Source: Paracoccus salipaludis (lineage in GTDB: Bacteria; Pseudomonadota; Alphaproteobacteria; Rhodobacterales; Rhodobacteraceae). From it: 64,000 nt of DNA. The position numbers were made by a program, and so were the translations under genes. Shown here piece after piece: positions 39,917-48,331 of the stretch; positions within the stretch are counted from its first letter, which is position 1, and every line of letters starts with the position of its first letter. The stretch is from positions 1 to 64,000 of the forward strand of contig NZ_NSJZ01000011.1 in NCBI RefSeq assembly GCF_002287065.1, in the 5' to 3' direction. Below the pieces are notes generated by a model that saw only the letters and a program-made list of their open reading frames with translations, did not search any database and was not told the origin of the DNA.

Positions 39917-40824
39917 GAGGCGGTTCCTTGCAGCGCGGTGACATGGGCGCGGGCGGATCGGCCCAGCGCGGCCAGATCATAGCCCCCTTCCAGGACCGAG
40001 ACCACCGGGGCCGCGCCCGCCGCGCCCACGATCATGGCCGTGATCGCGGCAAAGTCATCCTCGTCCCATTCCAGCGAGGCCAGCGGATCGGCCGCATGGG
40101 CGTCGAAGCCCGCCGAGACGATGACAAGCTGCGGGGCATGGGCGCGCAGCCTGTCCGTGACCTGCAGCCATGCCGTCCGCGCCTGTGCCCCGCCCGATCC
40201 GGGCGGCAGGGGAAGGTTCATCACCTGCCCATGGGCGCCGGTCTCGGACGCGCGGCCGGTGCCCGGATAAAGCGGCATCTGGTGGGTCGAGGCGAAGAAG
40301 GCGCGCCTCTCGTCCCACAGCAGGTCCTGCGTGCCGTTGCCGTGGTGGACGTCGAAGTCCAGCACCGCCACCCGGTCAAGCCCGTGGTGGTCCAGCCCCC
40401 GCTTCGCGGCGATGGCGGCAGTGCCGAGCAGGCAGAAGCCCATCGGCGTCTCGCGTTCCGCATGGTGCCCCGGCGGGCGCATGGCGACAAAGGCGCGGGC
40501 GTCCTCGCCCGCCAGCACGGCATCCACCGCCGCGCAGGCCGCACCGACGGCGCGCAGCGCGGCCTCCATGCTGCCGGGCGACAGCCAGGTGTCGGGGTCC
40601 AGCGCCACCTGCCCTTGTGCGGGGACCGCCGCCTTCAGCCGCGCGAGGTAACGCTCGGGATAACAGCGCAGCACATCCGCCGCATCGGCCGGCGGCGCTT
40701 CGCGGCGGTCGAGGTCCAGCCCGGCCAGCCCCTCCAACACCGCCCCGTGGCGGGCGGGCTGCTCGGGGTGGCCGGGCGGCGTGACGTGCCGCGCAGACGC
40801 GGGATGAGTGTAAAGGATCACCAT
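39913..40824 (-). CDS. Histone deacetylase-family (acetylpolyamine/acuC-like) hydrolase
   Basis: 303-residue zinc hydrolase of the class II HDAC-like family, which in bacteria deacetylates acetylpolyamines or acetyl-lysine proteins. Active-site motifs RPPGHHAERETPMGFC and VLDFDVHHGNGTQ (metal Asp/His) are intact, with SAGFDAH later. First gene of an operon with xseB, ispA and dxs, a linkage seen in Rhodobacterales. Confidence 0.93.
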   Translation of the reverse strand: MVILYTHPASARHVTPPGHPEQPARHGAVLEGLAGLDLDRREAPPADAADVLRCYPERYLARLKAAVPAQGQVALDPDTWLSPGSMEAALRAVGAACAAVDAVLAGEDARAFVAMRPPGHHAERETPMGFCLLGTAAIAAKRGLDHHGLDRVAVLDFDVHHGNGTQDLLWDERRAFFASTHQMPLYPGTGRASETGAHGQVMNLPLPPGSGGAQARTAWLQVTDRLRAHAPQLVIVSAGFDAHAADPLASLEWDEDDFAAITAMIVGAAGAAPVVSVLEGGYDLAALGRSARAHVTALQGTAS

Positions 40825-40912
40825 GCCGGCAGGCCCGCGGCCATCCGCCCGGCCGCGCAACCGCGGCCTGCCGGAGCTTGGGCCTGAGGAACGGAACGGC
40901 CGCGCTGCCGGC

Positions 40913-41437
40913 TCAATCCTCCTCGCCCCTGCCGCCTTCGCCGCTTTCGCCGCTTTCGCCGCCGCCCTCGCCGCTGCCGCCTCCCTGGCCTTCATCGCCG
41001 CCGGAGCCGTCGTTGCCCCCAGCGCCCTCGTCCCCGCCAGAGCCGTCGTCGCCATCGCGGCCGCCGTCATCGCCATCGCCGCCTTCGGGGCCGCCGTCCC
41101 CATCGTCCCCGGAGCCGTTCCCGGGTCCGTCATCCTCCGCCTCGGCACCGCGGCGGCCATCGTCGTCCGGGCGGCCGTCGTCGTCATCGCCGCCGACAGG
41201 CTCAAGCCGCCCCCCGTCCCGGTCCCAGGAAAAGCTGTGCCTTTCGCCTTCCCGGGTGGCCGAGACGGTCACCTCGCCGTCATCCTCGTCGATGCTGACA
41301 TCCGAATATCCCTGCCCGGCCAGGCTGCGGGCGATGGCCTGCCCCTCGGCCCGGCTGACCTGCGCCACGGCCGGCGCCACAAGAGCTGCGGCAAGGCCTG
41401 CGGCGACGATCATGGTCCTGATCCCTGCGGTCGTCAT
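40913..41437 (-). CDS. Secreted PepSY-like protein with Asp/Gly-rich tail
   Basis: 174 residues: signal peptide (1-25), a PepSY-like module (about 28-80, AEGQAIARSLAGQGYSDVSI through SWDRDGGRLE), then about 90 residues made almost only of Asp, Gly, Glu and Ser. The tail is highly acidic and presumably disordered; cation binding is possible but inferred. A long frame on the other strand here is an artefact of the repeats. Confidence 0.75.
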   Translation of the reverse strand: MTTAGIRTMIVAAGLAAALVAPAVAQVSRAEGQAIARSLAGQGYSDVSIDEDDGEVTVSATREGERHSFSWDRDGGRLEPVGGDDDDGRPDDDGRRGAEAEDDGPGNGSGDDGDGGPEGGDGDDGGRDGDDGSGGDEGAGGNDGSGGDEGQGGGSGEGGGESGESGEGGRGEED

Positions 41438-41575
41438 GGCGCTCCTCCTCGAGCATCACCCTGATCAAGAACGATGGGTGCGGCAGGGCCTCACTGCAAG
41501 ACATTCCCCGGGACCCGGCGCCCCTTTGCCGAAAGGCGCGGCGAAAAGGCCGGCGCCGCGCCTGCGGGACCGCCG

Positions 41576-41652
41576 CATGGGTACTTGGATCAGAGAGAAG
41601 CCGCCGGGCGCGGGACCAAGGGCGGATTTCTTCCTGACCCAGATACCCCATG
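41576..41652. repeat. Long inverted-repeat element upstream of the PepSY gene
   Basis: Related to the element at 29850-29926: left arm CATGGGTACTTGGATCAG, right arm reading TTCTTCCTGACCCAGATACC and CCATG, about 30 bases apart. It lies after the mtaB stop on the minus strand, so termination is possible. Confidence 0.65.
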
Positions 41653-41693
41653 CGGCGCTTCGGCCAGGACGGCCCTGGCCCTGCGCGCGCGCC

Positions 41694-42944
41694 TCAGGCA
41701 ACCAGGCGGGTGCCGTCGTGGCCGGCGATCGTCACATCCAGCAGCGTGCCCTCGGGCAGGTCGCGGGCAAAGGACACCTCGGTGAACTGCTCGGTCCGGC
41801 CGATGCGGGGGCCTTCGGTCAGGACGCGGTGGGTGCGGCCGACCTGCGCGGCCAGATGGGCGGTCAGCGCCGCCTCGCCCACCGCCCGCAGGCGCGCGGC
41901 GCGGTCCTTGATGGCGGGGCCGGGGACGCGGGGCATCCGCGCGGCCGGGGTGCCCTGGCGGGCGCTGTAGGGGAAGACGTGCAGGAAGGTCAGGCCGCAG
42001 TCCTGAACCAGCTTCACCGAGTTCTCGAAATGCACCTCGGTTTCCGTCGGAAAGCCCGCGATGATGTCGGCGCCGAAGACGATGCCGGGCCGCAGGCGGC
42101 GGGCTTCCTCGCAGAAAGCGATGGCATCGTCGCGCAGGTGCCGGCGTTTCATGCGCTTGAGGATCAGGTCGTCGCCGTGCTGCAGGCTCAGGTGCAGGTG
42201 CGGCATCAGGCGCGGCTCGGTGGCGATCGCCTCCATCAGTTCGGGGTCGGCCTCGATCGAATCGATCGAGGAGATCCGAAGGCGCGGCAGGTCGGGCACC
42301 ATCTTCAGGATGCGCCGCACGAGGTTGCCCAGCCGCGGCTGCCCCGGCAGGTCCGCGCCCCACGAGGTCAGGTCCACGCCGGTCAGCACGACCTCGTTGA
42401 AGCCCCGGTCGCGCAGCCGCCTGATCTGGTCCACGACCACGCCGGCGGGGACGGACCGCGAGTTCCCCCGGCCGTAGGGGATGATGCAGAAGGTGCAGCG
42501 GTGGTCGCAGCCGTTCTGGACCTGCACATAGGCGCGGTGGCGGCCGAAGCCGTCGATCAGGTGGCCCGCCGTCTCGCGCACCGACATGATGTCGTCCACC
42601 ATCACCCGTTCCGTGCCATAGTCGGGCGCGGCGAGGCTGGCCCATGTCGCGGGCTGCATCTTCTCGTGGTTGCCGACGACCCGGGCGACCTCGGGCATGG
42701 CGGCGAAGGTCTCGGGTTCTGTCTGGGCGGCGCAGCCGGTGACGATGATCGGCGCGCCGGGGTTTTCCCGCGCAAGACGGCGGATTTCCTGCCGCGCCTT
42801 GCGGACCGCCTCGGCGGTGACGGCGCAGGTGTTGACGATCACCGCGCCGCTGAGCCCCGCGGCCTCGGCCATCTCGGCCATGGCCTCGGACTCGTACGCA
42901 TTGAGCCGGCAGCCCAGCGTGGCGAAGATCGGGGGCGCTCTCAT
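41694..42944 (-). CDS. mtaB: tRNA t(6)A37 methylthiotransferase MtaB
   Basis: Radical-SAM enzyme adding a methylthio group to t6A37 of ANN-reading tRNAs. 416 residues: N-terminal UPF0004 domain with cluster Cys in [12 protein letters not shown] and VNTCAVT, radical-SAM motif [16 protein letters not shown] near 145, C-terminal TRAM-like region ending [10 protein letters not shown]. Its ATG overlaps the dapF stop by 4 bases. Confidence 0.95.
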   Translation of the reverse strand: MRAPPIFATLGCRLNAYESEAMAEMAEAAGLSGAVIVNTCAVTAEAVRKARQEIRRLARENPGAPIIVTGCAAQTEPETFAAMPEVARVVGNHEKMQPATWASLAAPDYGTERVMVDDIMSVRETAGHLIDGFGRHRAYVQVQNGCDHRCTFCIIPYGRGNSRSVPAGVVVDQIRRLRDRGFNEVVLTGVDLTSWGADLPGQPRLGNLVRRILKMVPDLPRLRISSIDSIEADPELMEAIATEPRLMPHLHLSLQHGDDLILKRMKRRHLRDDAIAFCEEARRLRPGIVFGADIIAGFPTETEVHFENSVKLVQDCGLTFLHVFPYSARQGTPAARMPRVPGPAIKDRAARLRAVGEAALTAHLAAQVGRTHRVLTEGPRIGRTEQFTEVSFARDLPEGTLLDVTIAGHDGTRLVA

Positions 42945-43777
42945 CGGACGGACTCCAGCCAGTCGGGGGACAGCACGCCCTCGAAGACGCGCGCCACGGG
43001 GCCGGTCATCCAGACCCCGTCCTCGCGCCAGTCCACGGCCAGCGTGCCGCCGTCGAGGTCCAGCACCACCTTGCGCCCCGTCAGCCCGCGCCGGTGCGCC
43101 GCCACGGCCGTCGCGCAGGCGCCCGAGCCGCAGGCCAGCGTCACGCCCGCGCCGCGTTCCCAGACCCGCATCCGCAGCCGGTCGGGTCCGGTCAGCGAGG
43201 CGAATTCGACATTCGTGCGCTCGGGGAACAGCGCGTCATGCTCGATCCGGGGGCCGAGCGTTTCCAGCGCCACCGTTCCGGCATCCGGGACGAAGAAGAC
43301 GCAATGGGGGTTGCCCATGCCGACGGCCGCGGGACCACCTTCCAGCGGCAGGCGGTCCGTGTCCGTCTCATGCGCCAGCGGCACCTCGTCCCACCGAAGC
43401 TGCGGATGGCCCATGTTGACATGGACCCGGCCCTCGCGGCGCTCGGCTTCCAGCATCCCGCGCCGGGTGGAAAAGCGCAGCCGGTCGCGGCCGAGGTCCG
43501 CCATCATCAGCGCGGCCACGCAGCGCGAGGCATTGCCGCAGGCCCCGGCTTCCGAGCCGTCGGCGTTCCAGAACTCCAGCCGGTAGTCCGCCCCGTCGTC
43601 CGGCCGGATCTCGGCCAGTTGGTCGAAGCCCACGCCGCGGTTGCGGTCGCCCAGCGCCCGCGCCAGCGCAGGCGTCACCCGCCGCCGGGCGGCATCGCGC
43701 GAGTCGATGATGACGAAGTCGTTGCCCGCCCCGTGCATCTTCACGAAGCCGAGCCCGGCCGGATTCTGATGTTTCAT
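42941..43777 (-). CDS. dapF: Diaminopimelate epimerase
   Basis: Interconverts LL- and meso-diaminopimelate for lysine and peptidoglycan. 278 residues; the two active-site Cys are in [13 protein letters not shown] (near 77) and [12 protein letters not shown] (near 218). ATG at [21 protein letters not shown] gives the normal N-terminus; the frame upstream of it overlaps tRNA-Lys and is not coding. Confidence 0.96.
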   Translation of the reverse strand: MKHQNPAGLGFVKMHGAGNDFVIIDSRDAARRRVTPALARALGDRNRGVGFDQLAEIRPDDGADYRLEFWNADGSEAGACGNASRCVAALMMADLGRDRLRFSTRRGMLEAERREGRVHVNMGHPQLRWDEVPLAHETDTDRLPLEGGPAAVGMGNPHCVFFVPDAGTVALETLGPRIEHDALFPERTNVEFASLTGPDRLRMRVWERGAGVTLACGSGACATAVAAHRRGLTGRKVVLDLDGGTLAVDWREDGVWMTGPVARVFEGVLSPDWLESVR

Positions 43778-43831
43778 CGCGGCGATATACGCCCGCGACG
43801 ACGATTCCGCCAGATGGACGGAAATTTGCCC

Positions 43832-43860
43832 TTGACCACCCCCGAAGCCCCCCGTAATGA
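43832..43860 (+). promoter_or_regulatory. Sigma-70 type promoter of tRNA-Lys
   Basis: TTGACC at 43832-43837 and TAATGA at 43855-43860 with 17 bases between; the tRNA begins 13 bases further on. Confidence 0.55.
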
Positions 43861-43873
43861 GGCGCCCTGTGTT

Positions 43874-43949
43874 GGGCCCATAGCTCAGTTGGTAGAGCAA
43901 CTGACTTTTAATCAGTGGGTCACAGGTTCGAATCCTGTTGGGCTCACCA
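43874..43949 (+). tRNA. tRNA-Lys (anticodon TTT)
   Basis: Complete cloverleaf: acceptor GGGCCCA/TGGGCTC (one G-U pair), anticodon stem ACTGA/TCAGT around CTTTTAA (TTT at 43907-43909), T-loop TTCGAAT, encoded CCA at 43947-43949. Its 3' end is the attachment site of the island that follows; the tRNA itself is intact. Confidence 0.98.
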
Positions 43950-43955
43950 CTGTTT
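43933..43955 (+). repeat. attL, left attachment site
   Basis: 23-bp sequence from TCCTGTTGGGCTCACCA through ACTGTTT that covers the 3' end of tRNA-Lys; identical at 61564-61586. Integrase gene ends 26 bases inside. Confidence 0.9.
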
Positions 43956-43981
43956 TCATTTTATCGTTTCCTTTCATGGGG

Positions 43982-45058
43982 TTATGCACCTGCTTTGTCC
44001 AACGGGCGAAGGTGTTGGACATTGTTGCCGGGAAGCAGCGCCAGCGCGCCGGCCGCCAGCTTCACGCGGTTTGCGGCTTGGACGTAGCGCCGCGCCTCTT
44101 GCGGGGTCTTGTGCGCGAGGAAGGCCATGATCTGAAATTCGGAAGCACCCTGATCCGCAAGACGGGTCGCACCATACTTGCGCAGGCCATGCGCGCGGCA
44201 CTCGCCCGGCAACCCGGCATCGCGGCACTGGTCGGCAAACCAGTTGCCGAAACTCTCGACCGTGTAGGGGTTGCCGTCGCGGTTCAGGATGAACGTGGCT
44301 TGGGTCGGCGGAAGCTGGCGAAGCTCGGCCACAAGCTCGGGCAGGTATTCCAGCGGTAGCTCCACGTCCTGTCCGGTCTTGATCCTGCGATACCAGATAT
44401 TGCCGCCCTTGATGTTCATGCGCCCCATCGCTCGCGCGTCCTGACGGGCGGCCCCGGTGCCGATGATGAGTTCAAGCGCCATCCGCGCATCCGTGCCGCT
44501 GGCGTGGTAGTCGCGAAATTGCGCAACCTGCTCATCAGTCCAAGTATGAAAACCGCCCGACTTGATCTTGCGGCGGTCAACCTGTTCGGTCGGGGAAACG
44601 CCGGTAAAGCCAAGCCGTTTGCGCGCATAGGTGTAGATTTCGGACAGTTCCTTGTGCAGGCGATTCGCCGCAGTCGGTCCGCCTTTCAGATCCATCAGGT
44701 GTTCGACATGGTAAGGTTGCAGATCGGACAGGCGCGCGGCCCCGATTTTTTCCCTGATCCAGTCCAGCCGCAGCCGCTTGTGATAGCGGGTTGATTCGCG
44801 CAGCTCGCAGAACGATTTGCTCGACAAGTAATCGGTAATGGTGTGGTCGAAGGTGCCGCGCGAGTGCTGCGACTTAGGCGGCTCGAACGTGCCCGTGATC
44901 GCCGCCTTGTAAGCCTCGACCATTGAGCGCGAAGCCCACGGACCGGGAAGATAGCAGTCGATCTTGCGGCCCTTGATTGTCTTGCGAAGGCGGATGCGCT
45001 TGCCGCCGCGCGGGTCGTCAACGATGGTCGCACCGGGGAAGGGATTGCGCTTGCTCAT
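43982..45058 (-). CDS. int: Tyrosine recombinase integrase of the island
   Basis: 358-residue phage-type integrase that would drive insertion at, and excision from, tRNA-Lys. N-terminal AP2/Arm-type region with KGRKIDCYLPG, SAM-like core-binding domain (about 75-165), catalytic domain with Arg in TGAARQDA, HGLRKYGATRLADQ (HxxR) and AHKTPQEARRYVQ (His and nucleophile Tyr). Start ATG overlaps the upstream small gene by 4 bases; the longer frame upstream has no support. Stop lies 26 bases from attL, the classic int-att arrangement. Confidence 0.94.
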   Translation of the reverse strand: MSKRNPFPGATIVDDPRGGKRIRLRKTIKGRKIDCYLPGPWASRSMVEAYKAAITGTFEPPKSQHSRGTFDHTITDYLSSKSFCELRESTRYHKRLRLDWIREKIGAARLSDLQPYHVEHLMDLKGGPTAANRLHKELSEIYTYARKRLGFTGVSPTEQVDRRKIKSGGFHTWTDEQVAQFRDYHASGTDARMALELIIGTGAARQDARAMGRMNIKGGNIWYRRIKTGQDVELPLEYLPELVAELRQLPPTQATFILNRDGNPYTVESFGNWFADQCRDAGLPGECRAHGLRKYGATRLADQGASEFQIMAFLAHKTPQEARRYVQAANRVKLAAGALALLPGNNVQHLRPLDKAGA

Positions 45059-45240
45059 GCCAGCCCCAGCATCTTGTCGATTTCGTTGGGGCCGCTGGAC
45101 GCCGCGCCCGCCGTGATGGTGATTCGCGTTCCGTCCGGTCGCTCGGCCGATACCGTCCAATGCTCGATGTTGGCCTCGCGCATTACTTGCGCGTAGCCTG
45201 CCAACTCGTTCTTGGGGATGGTGACGGGACGGGCGGCCAT
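45055..45240 (-). CDS. Small island protein, possible excisionase-position gene
   Basis: 61 residues (MAARPVTIPKNELAGYA... KMLGLA), coupled by ATGA to int and 3 bases after the previous gene. It looks like a small winged or beta-alpha fold common beside integrases in alphaproteobacterial prophages, but I cannot name the family. Its place suggests a recombination-directionality or regulatory role (inference). Confidence 0.75.
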   Translation of the reverse strand: MAARPVTIPKNELAGYAQVMREANIEHWTVSAERPDGTRITITAGAASSGPNEIDKMLGLA

Positions 45241-45243
45241 GCG

Positions 45244-45912
45244 TCAGCCCTCGCCCCGCAGGAACTGCCCCATCTTCTTGATGGTGCTATCAGTGAAGTA
45301 ATAGACGCGCGAAAGGTCGCCGTAGCCCTTGCGCTCGAACTCGCGCTGATACCGCTCGGCCCACGCCATGATGTCGTCGCCTTCCTGGGGACCGGCGTTG
45401 TAGTGATGTTCTTCGTTGAACTTCCCGCCAACAAAAAGGCGAATAACCGCCTGCGGCGACGGCCCGTGTAGTCTAAACTCCGCCTGATATAGCTGCGGAA
45501 TCACTCGGCCCTGAACTTCCTTTTTCGGCAATGCGTCGTAAGCGTTTTTGAACTCGCCAGCGGCCGCGCTTGCGACAAAGGCGTTCAAGGCTTGGCCAAA
45601 CGTGTGATTCTCGGGCAGAGCCTGCACAGTGGGCAGCGAGAACCCCTCCAGCCCCCACTTGCGAGCGGGGTTGCCGGAAAGGTGAGCATAGGTCCGCACC
45701 GTTTCGGCTGTCTCCCTGATGATCGCGCCGCTTGCGGCCCCGATGAGCAGGTTGGTTACGTCACCGGAATCCATCTTCGCGGCGCTTCGTCCCCGGCCGC
45801 CCTTCGCGCGCAGGCCGTTCGCGGCAAGTTCTCGGTCAATCTGCGTCAGCGTGATCTCGGGCACTCCCAAGGCGGCTGCCGCCTGCTTCACCATCTCGCC
45901 GGGAGTAGTCAT
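45244..45912 (-). CDS. Island protein with possible N-terminal DNA-binding region
   Basis: 222 residues, unrecognised. The first 60 residues (GEMVKQAAAALGVPEITLTQIDREL, then LRAKGGRGRSAAK) look like a helix-turn-helix plus basic patch seen in prophage-region proteins of Rhodobacterales; the rest is mixed and contains no known motif. GGAGG lies 6 bases before the ATG. First gene of the leftward regulator-int operon, so an island transcriptional regulator is plausible but unproven. Confidence 0.75.
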   Translation of the reverse strand: MTTPGEMVKQAAAALGVPEITLTQIDRELAANGLRAKGGRGRSAAKMDSGDVTNLLIGAASGAIIRETAETVRTYAHLSGNPARKWGLEGFSLPTVQALPENHTFGQALNAFVASAAAGEFKNAYDALPKKEVQGRVIPQLYQAEFRLHGPSPQAVIRLFVGGKFNEEHHYNAGPQEGDDIMAWAERYQREFERKGYGDLSRVYYFTDSTIKKMGQFLRGEG

Positions 45913-45938
45913 GTTGTGCCTCCGAAGCCCTCCATTGG

Positions 45939-45967
45939 TATATTCCACAAATGACGCGGCATTGCAA
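45939..45967 (-). promoter_or_regulatory. Candidate promoter of the regulator-integrase operon
   Basis: On the minus strand TTGCAA and AATATA are 17 bases apart, upstream of the 222-residue gene, in an AT-richer 188-base divergent region (45913-46100) that also serves the plus-strand gene. Confidence 0.4.
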
Positions 45968-46100
45968 CCCCATTTGCTTTTTTTCCGAAAGAAGCTGGTG
46001 GCAAGCTTGTTTCAGGCCGAAGCCGCAAGCTATCGTCCTAGAGGTCTTCGGACTCGTTCCAGTGAGCCGCACCCCTGCCAGTAACCGATGAGGCAATCCT

Positions 46101-46388
46101 ATGGCTGCAAAATCGCTCTCATACTCCACTCGGGTTTATGTCAAAAACCCCGGCGGCGCCTACGATCCTGCCCCACTGCATGAGTTTGATCTCCATGAGA
46201 TGGATCATCCGCCCGCCTTCATGCCGGGTGATACTCTCTGTTCATGGTCCCAGCTGTCAGGTGAGACTAAGGGGCGGAATCACTATTACAGGGTGATCGA
46301 GCGACTACTGCGCGTTGAGGCGAACGGCTTTGACGTGTTCATTTTGGTTGAGGAAGTCGAACCGGGCTGGACCTCCACCTTCGACTGA
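46101..46388 (+). CDS. Orphan plus-strand island gene, unknown function
   Basis: 95 residues, starting MAAKSLSYSTRVYVKN and ending in GWTSTFD; soluble, mildly acidic, with a regular composition of a real protein and less GC-rich than its surroundings. GAGG lies 7 bases before ATG. I recognise no family. It is the only native island gene on the plus strand and sits between the integration and head modules, the usual place of accessory or interference genes in phage satellites. Confidence 0.65.
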   Translation: MAAKSLSYSTRVYVKNPGGAYDPAPLHEFDLHEMDHPPAFMPGDTLCSWSQLSGETKGRNHYYRVIERLLRVEANGFDVFILVEEVEPGWTSTFD

Positions 46389-46697
46389 TCCGAAGTGTTA
46401 ACGTCGGCAAGTGGCACTTCCCGCTACGGTCCGCCCCACGCGCCCGCGCGCAAACAGTTCGGGGCCGGCCGCAACATCCCGCTGCAACCGGCCCCTGCCC
46501 TGACGCGGGCGATGCGCTTACACGCGCTGCGGATGGCCCCGGTTACTAGTCGTGCCAGCCTGCGCCGCGCCCCCGAAGGATAAGCAAGGGCCGCGCCTTG
46601 ACGGGGTTCTTCGCCATGTCGAAGCGGGACACTCACCGTCTAGTCCCAGGCGATAGGCGGGAAAGATAACCGCCGGGCACGCCCGCGCCCTGTCTCG
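46389..46697. other. 309-base gap between orphan gene and portal gene
   Basis: No convincing gene. Short frames on either strand are Arg/Pro-rich shadows. A weak hairpin (GGCGG/CCGCC) lies about 40 bases past the portal stop. A decayed gene or an unannotated small RNA could hide here; nothing visible supports either. Confidence 0.5.
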
Positions 46698-47780
46698 TCA
46701 GTCCTGCCAGTCCACGAATTGCAGCGCGTCTTGCAGGGTGGTGCCGTCCAGCCCGGCCTCCTTGGCCGTGGCATAGGCTTGCAGCATCGCGCCGAACGCC
46801 CGCGCCTTGCCGCCGTGATCGAAGGCTTGCATCGGCCGCACCACGTCCAGCTTGACCGGCTGCCCGAGCTTCGCCGTGGCCTCGTCCGCGACCAGCATCG
46901 CCATCGGTTGCAGGACCAGTTGCGCGAGGTGTCGTTGCGCCTCTCGGACCATCGGTCCGGTCGTGCTGCGGTTCAGCAGCCCAGGCAGGACGCCGTAGCT
47001 CATCAGGATCGCGTCTCGCGCGGCCTCCAGCGTCTCGGTGGTCATGGCCCGTTGCAGGTCAGGGGTCAGGCCCTCGGGCCGCTGGCCGAGCTGCGGGTGC
47101 ATTCCGGCTGCGACCTGTTGAGCCACGCCCTCGATGACGAGGGTGGCCCCCCTGCGGCCCCGGAAGGCGGATCGCATCGCGGCCATGTCCTCGCTGGACC
47201 CTTCGGGCAATGGCACGATCTGCGACCCCAAGGGGGCGTCCCGATACACGTCGCGCAAGGCGCCCTCGACCTCTTGCAGCAGCTCGGCCGAGAGGGACGC
47301 CCGGTGAAGGGGTGCGGTCCCGGCCCAGGGCGTCACCGCCGACGATCCGATGCGGACGTGAAGAACCTCGCCCGCAAGCACCGTCTGGGACGTGCCGCCG
47401 CCGATCTCCGACACGCTCACGCGATAGGCGCGCGGCTCGCCATGCAGGGTTTTCACGTCCCAATCGGTGACGGGCACCAGCCGGTCGCGGATCAGGAACA
47501 CCGCCTCACCCCGCAAAGCCAGTGCGCGGGCCATCATCGCCAGCGTCCGCCGGTCCAACATGTCGGTGCCCTTCACGTCCGCCAGGGTGAAGCCGCTTTC
47601 CCAGAGGAACACGCAGGATTGCACCGTCGCCGTCAGCTCGGCCACGTTGGACCGCCCCGACAGCCATTCATGACGGGCCGCGACCAGATCGGCCGTGTAG
47701 CCCATCGCCACGGCGCGGGTTTCGACCTCGTTTCGCGCGGGAACGGGGTTCCGCCGGAAAAAGCTCATCAGCCCCATCAT
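46698..47780 (-). CDS. Phage portal protein, HK97 family
   Basis: About 360 residues. Forms the dodecameric ring through which DNA enters the head. Portal-type features: N-terminal stem start MGLMSFFRR, ATVQSCVFLWESGF, GEAVFLIRDRLVPV, GEVLHVRIGSS, central LTPDLQRAMTTETLEAARDAILMSYGVLPGLL and a C-terminal clip/crown region. Slightly shorter than the usual 380-430. ATG at 47780 makes a 4-base overlap with the protease stop; neighbouring ATGs at 47789 and 47777 are alternatives. Last gene of the head operon. Confidence 0.9.
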   Translation of the reverse strand: MMGLMSFFRRNPVPARNEVETRAVAMGYTADLVAARHEWLSGRSNVAELTATVQSCVFLWESGFTLADVKGTDMLDRRTLAMMARALALRGEAVFLIRDRLVPVTDWDVKTLHGEPRAYRVSVSEIGGGTSQTVLAGEVLHVRIGSSAVTPWAGTAPLHRASLSAELLQEVEGALRDVYRDAPLGSQIVPLPEGSSEDMAAMRSAFRGRRGATLVIEGVAQQVAAGMHPQLGQRPEGLTPDLQRAMTTETLEAARDAILMSYGVLPGLLNRSTTGPMVREAQRHLAQLVLQPMAMLVADEATAKLGQPVKLDVVRPMQAFDHGGKARAFGAMLQAYATAKEAGLDGTTLQDALQFVDWQD

Positions 47781-48331
47781 GCCCTCCATCGGTTGAGCGC
47801 ATAGACGGGGACGCGAACCGGCTGGCGGTCCTGATGCGTCTCCCAGGCCCGCGCCTCGATCTGCGCTTGGCTGTAAGCAGGCCGCGTCACCGTGCTGACC
47901 TCGAACAGTTCGGCCGCCGTGATCGTCCGCAGGACGCCTGCGCCCCGTTGCTCGATCCGCTCGCCGCCACGGGGAACACGGAAGCCGGGGCTAAGCCCTT
48001 TTATCAGGCCAGCCCGATAAGCCGCCAGGAAGTCCCGCGCCCAGGTGGTGCCTTCCTCGATCTCGGCTTCCACGGTCAAGGCGTCATCGCCATCGGTCAG
48101 CCGCAGGTTGCCCGCCGACCGGGACGCCAGCGGCCGGTCGTAGCTGTGACCGGCCAGCAGGTGGATATCCTCGCCCGCCTCGATCCGGGCGGCGAAGGCG
48201 CGGGGGGCGATCCGCTCGAACCGCCCCGGCGCGATTTCCGCCTCGGCCCCATAAGGGAACGTGGCGTGAAGGCGGGTGGTCCCGCCCTCGGCTCGCAGCT
48301 CCAGGCTGCCGTTGTGACCGCCCCAGAGCAT
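47777..48331 (-). CDS. HK97-type prohead protease
   Basis: 184-residue serine protease that matures the capsid shell. Catalytic residues fit the herpes/HK97 assemblin fold: His in LLAGHSYDRPLA, Ser in IKGLSPGFRV and acidic residue in AAELFEVSTVTRPAY. Start shares a base with the capsid gene stop (TGATG). Confidence 0.92.
   Translation of the reverse strand: MLWGGHNGSLELRAEGGTTRLHATFPYGAEAEIAPGRFERIAPRAFAARIEAGEDIHLLAGHSYDRPLASRSAGNLRLTDGDDALTVEAEIEEGTTWARDFLAAYRAGLIKGLSPGFRVPRGGERIEQRGAGVLRTITAAELFEVSTVTRPAYSQAQIEARAWETHQDRQPVRVPVYALNRWRA

Noticed and set aside
40878-43586. 902-codon plus-strand frame
   Set aside because: Ser/Pro low-complexity shadow of the Asp/Gly-rich gene and mtaB/dapF.
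46424-46636. Minus-strand 70-codon frame in the gap after the portal gene
   Set aside because: Arg/Ala/Gly-rich with no ribosome site or conserved feature.
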